DNA from: an uncultured Bacillota bacterium
GTDB taxonomy: Bacteria; Bacillota; Clostridia; Tissierellales; Tepidimicrobiaceae
Assembly (NCBI GenBank): GCA_937967955.1
Contig: CALBUB010000100.1
Span: forward strand, 1 to 28,381
Reading direction: 5' to 3'
DNA length: 28,381 nucleotides
A program made the translations under genes and the position numbers. Numbering within the stretch: position 1 is the stretch's first letter; every line of letters starts with the position of its first letter. The notes beneath the pieces were generated by a model that was given only the letters and a program-made list of their open reading frames with translations, made no database searches and was not told the DNA's origin. Of this stretch, positions 24,657-28,381 are shown one piece after another.

Positions 24657-25385
24657 TTAATTGGCTTGTTCTTCTACAGGTTTAGAGTATACGAATTCCA
24701 CTAACCTTCTGTATTTTGGAATCTTTATATTGTTATCCTTTATTAGGTTAACATCATAGTTATAGTATCTTAAAGTCCACACAATTCCTCTTTTAATAGA
24801 AAGGGCAGACTCTAAAGTTTCTGGATCTCCAATTGCTTTAATTACTATTGGAGAATTAATAGAAACTCCATTAACTTCTATATGATCAGCTGCCCTGACA
24901 ATCTCTGTAAAAGCAGTGTACCTTTGATCATTTATAGAAATGGCCTCTGCTTGTGCAGCATTTAACACGCTTATAGTCTGTAGTATTAAATCTATATCAT
25001 CTACTATACTGTATTCTACTCCATATTGTACATCTACTGGCGGATCATTTATTTCTAATATAATTCCTGGGCCTTCTAAATCCATATAGCCTGCTAATAT
25101 CCTATATTTTTCTAAATCTTTATATAGATTCTCAACATAAACATCAGTATCTGCTTCTCTTCTTTCGTACTGGTTAATCTTGTTTTCTGCCTCATCTAAG
25201 GCTTTTATTAAGGCATCTCTTTCTTCTTGAACTTTTTTCAATTCTATAGCCAGCTGTTGGGCTCTTTGAGTAGGCAATACTCCTTCGCCTACTGTTTGGT
25301 TTACTGTTTTAAACTGTATGGCTAATATTATTCCCAACAGTATTGAAACCAGCACAATAGCAATTTTTCCTCTAGTATTTTTCAT
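24657..25385 (-). CDS. DUF881-family protein, first copy
   Basis: A 242-residue paralogue of the next gene with the same order of parts: membrane helix (about 7-25, IAIVLVSILLGIILAIQF), coiled coil (about 42-82) and DUF881 domain (GPGIILEIND, LNAAQAEAISINDQRY, SPIVIKAIGDPETL). Both copies keep the EAISINxQR and IKAIGDP blocks but differ widely elsewhere, so the duplication is old. ATG start after AGGTAGGTG, 13 bases behind ftsQ. Confidence 0.9.
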   Translation of the reverse strand: MKNTRGKIAIVLVSILLGIILAIQFKTVNQTVGEGVLPTQRAQQLAIELKKVQEERDALIKALDEAENKINQYERREADTDVYVENLYKDLEKYRILAGYMDLEGPGIILEINDPPVDVQYGVEYSIVDDIDLILQTISVLNAAQAEAISINDQRYTAFTEIVRAADHIEVNGVSINSPIVIKAIGDPETLESALSIKRGIVWTLRYYNYDVNLIKDNNIKIPKYRRLVEFVYSKPVEEQAN

Positions 25386-25398
25386 ATATTACACCTAC

Positions 25399-26142
25399 CT
25401 AATTATCAGTAACAATAACAGGATTTTCTCCCTTATTGAAGAAAATTTGTCTAGCTTTAATATCTTTTTTATTTAAGTCTTCTAATATTTTAATTAAGAA
25501 GCCTAACTTATATTTTACATTATCTAAAGAGCCAAAAGCAACATTAGTACCATTATTTATCTTAAATATTATATTTCTATCATCTGAAAGGTCAATATAT
25601 TCCATTTTGTTAAGAAATCCCATCCTATCTGCTAAATCTATAAATTCCTCTATATTATCTATCTGAAGCTTGTAAAACAAATTGTCAGAAACTTTAATCT
25701 CCTTTGGTTCTAGACCAATTATCCTGGGTATTTGAAAGTTTTTATCATCTTTTTCTATAGAAAGCACGTACCCTTCCTTGTCTATTATTGCAAATGAATT
25801 AGAGTAAGGTACTACTGCTGCATCCATCCTCTCTTCTACTTGTATCACGATTTTATCAGGAAATTCCCTTTTAATTCGACAGTTCTTAATATATGGCAAA
25901 CTATTTATACTTTCTTCCCCTTTTCTTATATTAAATTTTAATATGTTTTCCCCCTTATTACATAAAGATGCTTTTATAATCTCTTGACTAGTTAATTTCT
26001 TGTTTCCACTTACTTCAATATGCTTTACATTAAAATAATCTGTTTTAAATATAAATAAATAAGATAATATAATTGCTATTGTGAATAAAAAAACTTTACG
26101 CAATATATTCTTTCTACTTTTTGAAGTACGTTTTCTGCTCAT
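25399..26142 (-). CDS. ftsQ: Cell division protein FtsQ/DivIB
   Basis: A 247-residue bitopic membrane protein: a basic cytoplasmic start (SRKRTSKSRKN), one membrane helix (about 15-33, VFLFTIAIILSYLFIF), a POTRA domain (FNVKHIEVSGNKKLTSQEI) and the FtsQ beta domain (KREFPDKIVIQVEER). It acts in the divisome with FtsL and FtsB/DivIC. The ATG at 26142 is used because AGGTG ends six bases before it; the upstream GTG would be part of that site. It lies between murA and the DUF881 pair. Confidence 0.92.
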   Translation of the reverse strand: MSRKRTSKSRKNILRKVFLFTIAIILSYLFIFKTDYFNVKHIEVSGNKKLTSQEIIKASLCNKGENILKFNIRKGEESINSLPYIKNCRIKREFPDKIVIQVEERMDAAVVPYSNSFAIIDKEGYVLSIEKDDKNFQIPRIIGLEPKEIKVSDNLFYKLQIDNIEEFIDLADRMGFLNKMEYIDLSDDRNIIFKINNGTNVAFGSLDNVKYKLGFLIKILEDLNKKDIKARQIFFNKGENPVIVTDN

Positions 26143-26191
26143 TTTAATCACCTATTTGCTTGTCCTATGTTTATATAGCAGCAAAAGCTGC

Positions 26192-27445
26192 TTAATCTAC
26201 TTTCTTGATATCAGCTCCCAAATTTCGCAACTCCTCATGGAAATTTTCATATCCTCTTTCTATATGGTATACATTCTCCACTACTGTAATTCCTTTTGCT
26301 GCTAAGCCGGCCAGTACTAGACATGCACCTCCCCTTAAATCTTTGGCAGTAGTCTTTGCTCCTGTAAGCTCTCTAACTCCTTTAATTACTGCCACATTTC
26401 CAAATATCTTTATATTGGCCCCCATTCTAACCAATTCTTCTGCATGTTTGAATCTGTTTTCAAAAACTGTCTCAGAGATTATACTAGTGCCATTTGCAAT
26501 AGTTAATAAAGCCATCATTTGAGGCTGCATATCAGTTGGAAAACCTGGATAGGGCAATGTTTGAACCATTTCTATTGAATTTATCTTTTTTGGACCTATT
26601 ACCTTTACCGAATCGTTATCGTAATATATTAAAGTACCAGCTTCTTTTAATTTTGCAATAGTAGCTTGTAAATGGTCGATTACCACATTCTTTATTACTA
26701 CCTCTCCTCCTGTAATTGCAGATGCCACCATATATGTGCCTGCTACAATCCTATCGGGCATTGTTGTGTGGCTTACATCATGGAGTTTATCTACTCCTTC
26801 AACTATTACAACACTTGTTCCTGCACCGCTTACCTTGGCACCAGCTTTATTTAGATAATCTTGAAGATCTACTATTTCAGGCTCCCTTGCAGCATTTCTT
26901 ATTATTGTAGTTCCCTTTGCCCTAATAGCAGCTAAAATAGCATTCTCTGTTGCACCTACACTTGGATAGTCCAGCTGTATCTCACAACCTTTTAATTCTT
27001 TTGCTTTAGCATAAATAAAACCATGAGATTCCTCTATTTCAGCACCTAATTCCCTTAAAGCTTTTAAATGCATATCAATTGGCCTTGGACCAATTTCACA
27101 ACCACCAGGATAGCTAACTACAACTTCTCCTGTTCTTGCAAGCATTGCCCCCATGAGTATAATGGATGATCTCATTTCCCTTACTAATTCTTCTGGAATC
27201 TTAGTTTTGTCTAATGGTTTTGAATCAATCCACATCATATTATCAATTCTCTTTACTTTACAGCCAAGAGACAATAATATCTTTTCCATAACAGCTACAT
27301 CTTTTAGATTAGGAACATTAAATATAGTACTTTCATTAGCCCCTATAACGGTTGCTGCCAAAATTGGTAAAACCGCATTTTTAGCACCAGTAACACTGAC
27401 TTCGCCTGTTAATCTTTTTCCACCTTCTATTATAATTTTTTCCAT
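26192..27445 (-). CDS. murA: UDP-N-acetylglucosamine 1-carboxyvinyltransferase
   Basis: A 417-residue enolpyruvyl transferase that joins phosphoenolpyruvate to UDP-GlcNAc, the first committed step of peptidoglycan synthesis. Lys22 in VTGAKNAVLP and the catalytic Cys116 in YPGGCEIGPRPIDMH are present, so the active-site Cys that fosfomycin modifies is not replaced. The acidic residue is in YPGFPTDMQPQM. ATG start five bases after GGAGGTG. This whole start region is one arm of a 22-bp inverted repeat whose other arm begins right after the murG stop. Confidence 0.98.
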   Translation of the reverse strand: MEKIIIEGGKRLTGEVSVTGAKNAVLPILAATVIGANESTIFNVPNLKDVAVMEKILLSLGCKVKRIDNMMWIDSKPLDKTKIPEELVREMRSSIILMGAMLARTGEVVVSYPGGCEIGPRPIDMHLKALRELGAEIEESHGFIYAKAKELKGCEIQLDYPSVGATENAILAAIRAKGTTIIRNAAREPEIVDLQDYLNKAGAKVSGAGTSVVIVEGVDKLHDVSHTTMPDRIVAGTYMVASAITGGEVVIKNVVIDHLQATIAKLKEAGTLIYYDNDSVKVIGPKKINSIEMVQTLPYPGFPTDMQPQMMALLTIANGTSIISETVFENRFKHAEELVRMGANIKIFGNVAVIKGVRELTGAKTTAKDLRGGACLVLAGLAAKGITVVENVYHIERGYENFHEELRNLGADIKKVD

Positions 27446-27522
27446 TGTCGCACCTCCAAAATATGCCTATACAGCCGTATATGACCATCTTATGCAATTT
27501 TTTTGGAAGTGTGACAATGAAA
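27440..27522 (-). repeat. 22-bp inverted repeat mirroring the murA start region
   Basis: The arm 27440-27461 (containing the murA GGAGGTG and ATG) pairs with 27501-27522 across a 39-nt loop. As minus-strand RNA the stem has 22 positions with one A-C mismatch and two G-U pairs. The outer arm begins at the base directly after the murG stop codon (27523-27525). No T-run follows. Confidence 0.92.
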
Positions 27523-28381
27523 TTAGCCTATTAATTCATGTATAATATCGACAATTTTCTCGGTTGCATTAACCTGCCCTAGCATCTTGGCCTTTTTGCC
27601 CATTTCCGCTAATCTTTTTCTATCTGTAATTAACTCTTCAACTTTATTATACAAAAGTTCTCCCGTTAAATCTCTTTCCAGTATTAAACAGCTAGCGCCC
27701 TTATCAGAAAAAACCCTAGCATTATACTCTTGATGATTTTCAGCAGTATAACCTTTAGGTATTAAAATACTAGGAACCCCTACTGCCGAAATTTCAGCTA
27801 AGGTAATTGCTCCAGCACTAGTAATTACTAAATCTGCAATGTTTAATGCTTCTGGCATATTATATAAATAGGGCATCACCTTTATGTTTTCTTTAAGTTT
27901 TATGCCCTTTTCTTCTAATTTGTTGTTAAAAGTTTCATAAAATCTTTTTCCAGTCACATGGATTATTTGTATGTGGCTATTATCTATATATCTTTCAATT
28001 ACATAAAACATAGCATCATTAAGTTTATTTTGACCACCACTTCCTCCAAAAGAAAGAATAAAGGGTATATTGGGATTTATATTTAAAGTAAAATATGCTT
28101 TCTTCCTATCTACTTTAGTAATACTCTTCCTAATAGGATTTCCTGTTAGTATTACATTGTCCTGCCTTTTAAAATACTTTTTTGACTCATCAAAGGTTAC
28201 TAGTACTTTATCAACATATCTTGAAAGAATTTTGTTTGTAATTCCTGGATAGGCATTTTGTTCGTGTATTAGAGTTGGGATGCCTTTTTTACTAGCCATA
28301 TATACTACTGGTCCACAAACATAGCCGCCAGTTCCTATAACTACATCTGGTTTAAAACTTTTTATTATCCGATTGGCATCC
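27523..28381 (-). CDS. murG: MurG, UDP-GlcNAc:lipid I transferase (5' end outside window)
   Basis: The frame is open to the window edge; 285 residues are visible and the N-terminal part is missing. The ATG at 28299 is internal, since the upstream codons read KPDVVIGTGGYVCGPVVY, a MurG hallmark. Other family parts are IPTLIHEQNAYPGITN, LSFGGSGGQNKLND (an inter-domain glycine loop), and the UDP-GlcNAc site ITSAGAITLAEISAVGVPSI with YTAENHQEYNA. It adds GlcNAc to lipid I on the inner face of the membrane to give lipid II. Confidence 0.97.
   Translation of the reverse strand, partial: DANRIIKSFKPDVVIGTGGYVCGPVVYMASKKGIPTLIHEQNAYPGITNKILSRYVDKVLVTFDESKKYFKRQDNVILTGNPIRKSITKVDRKKAYFTLNINPNIPFILSFGGSGGQNKLNDAMFYVIERYIDNSHIQIIHVTGKRFYETFNNKLEEKGIKLKENIKVMPYLYNMPEALNIADLVITSAGAITLAEISAVGVPSILIPKGYTAENHQEYNARVFSDKGASCLILERDLTGELLYNKVEELITDRKRLAEMGKKAKMLGQVNATEKIVDIIHELIG

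Noticed and set aside
26177..26192. Small hairpin AGCAGC-AAAA-GCTGCT after murA
   Set aside because: Only six base pairs and no T-run, inside an operon; too weak to call a terminator.
1..28381. tRNA/rRNA genes, CRISPR arrays, insertion sequences or phage genes
   Set aside because: None seen on either strand: no regularly spaced repeats, no transposase or integrase frames, and the window is gene-dense with housekeeping and metabolic genes.

Overview
The window is a low-GC chromosomal segment of an anaerobic, endospore-forming member of the Firmicutes. The evidence for this is strong AT bias, canonical GGAGGTG ribosome binding sites, a spoIIGA-sigE-sigG sporulation locus, a T-box on leuS, and a complete oxidative ornithine-degradation operon of the kind found in Stickland-fermenting Clostridia. 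I favour the Peptostreptococcales/Tissierellia side of Clostridia, but cannot name a genus. All genes are on the minus strand except the partial gene at the left edge, so transcription runs from right to left.

Right part (28381 to 22411): a division/cell-wall cluster, murG (cut by the window edge), murA, ftsQ/divIB, two tandem DUF881 genes, sbp (DUF1290) and ftsZ, closed by hairpins. Next (22136 to 17843): spoIIGA, pro-sigE with terminator, sigG with its own forespore-type promoter, then ylmC/ymxH, nrdR and pgeF. SpoIIGA is the membrane protease that activates SigE in the mother cell; SigG acts in the forespore.

Middle (17623 to 9726): the ornithine operon ord-ortA-ortB-oraS-oraE-(MutL/GlmL-like ATPase)-orr. 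Orr makes D-ornithine, OraSE (B12 plus PLP) shifts the amino group to give 2,4-diaminopentanoate, Ord deaminates it oxidatively, and OrtAB cleaves the product with CoA to alanine and acetyl-CoA. A good sigma-54 (-24/-12) promoter lies directly before ord, with a cluster of overlapping palindromes about 135 bp further upstream that also looks like the pgeF terminator.

Left part: rarA (own sigma-A promoter), asnS, leuS behind a complete T-box leader with a CUC (Leu) specifier, an SDR-type L-threonine dehydrogenase, a divergent nucleotidyltransferase of the RmlA long form, a cysteine-rich DUF4489-like protein, and the 3' part of a plus-strand gene with an Asp-box beta-propeller-like segment and a coiled-coil tail. 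The only stretch over 300 bases without a gene is 6344-6689, which is filled by the leuS promoter and T-box.

The most unusual signal is architectural. At two unrelated junctions, sigG-ylmC and murG-murA, the Shine-Dalgarno and start codon of the downstream gene are mirrored by an inverted copy that begins at the very next base after the upstream stop codon (18 bp perfect, and 22 bp with one mismatch and two G-U pairs). In a read-through mRNA each would lock the downstream start in a long hairpin. I do not recognise this as a described element.
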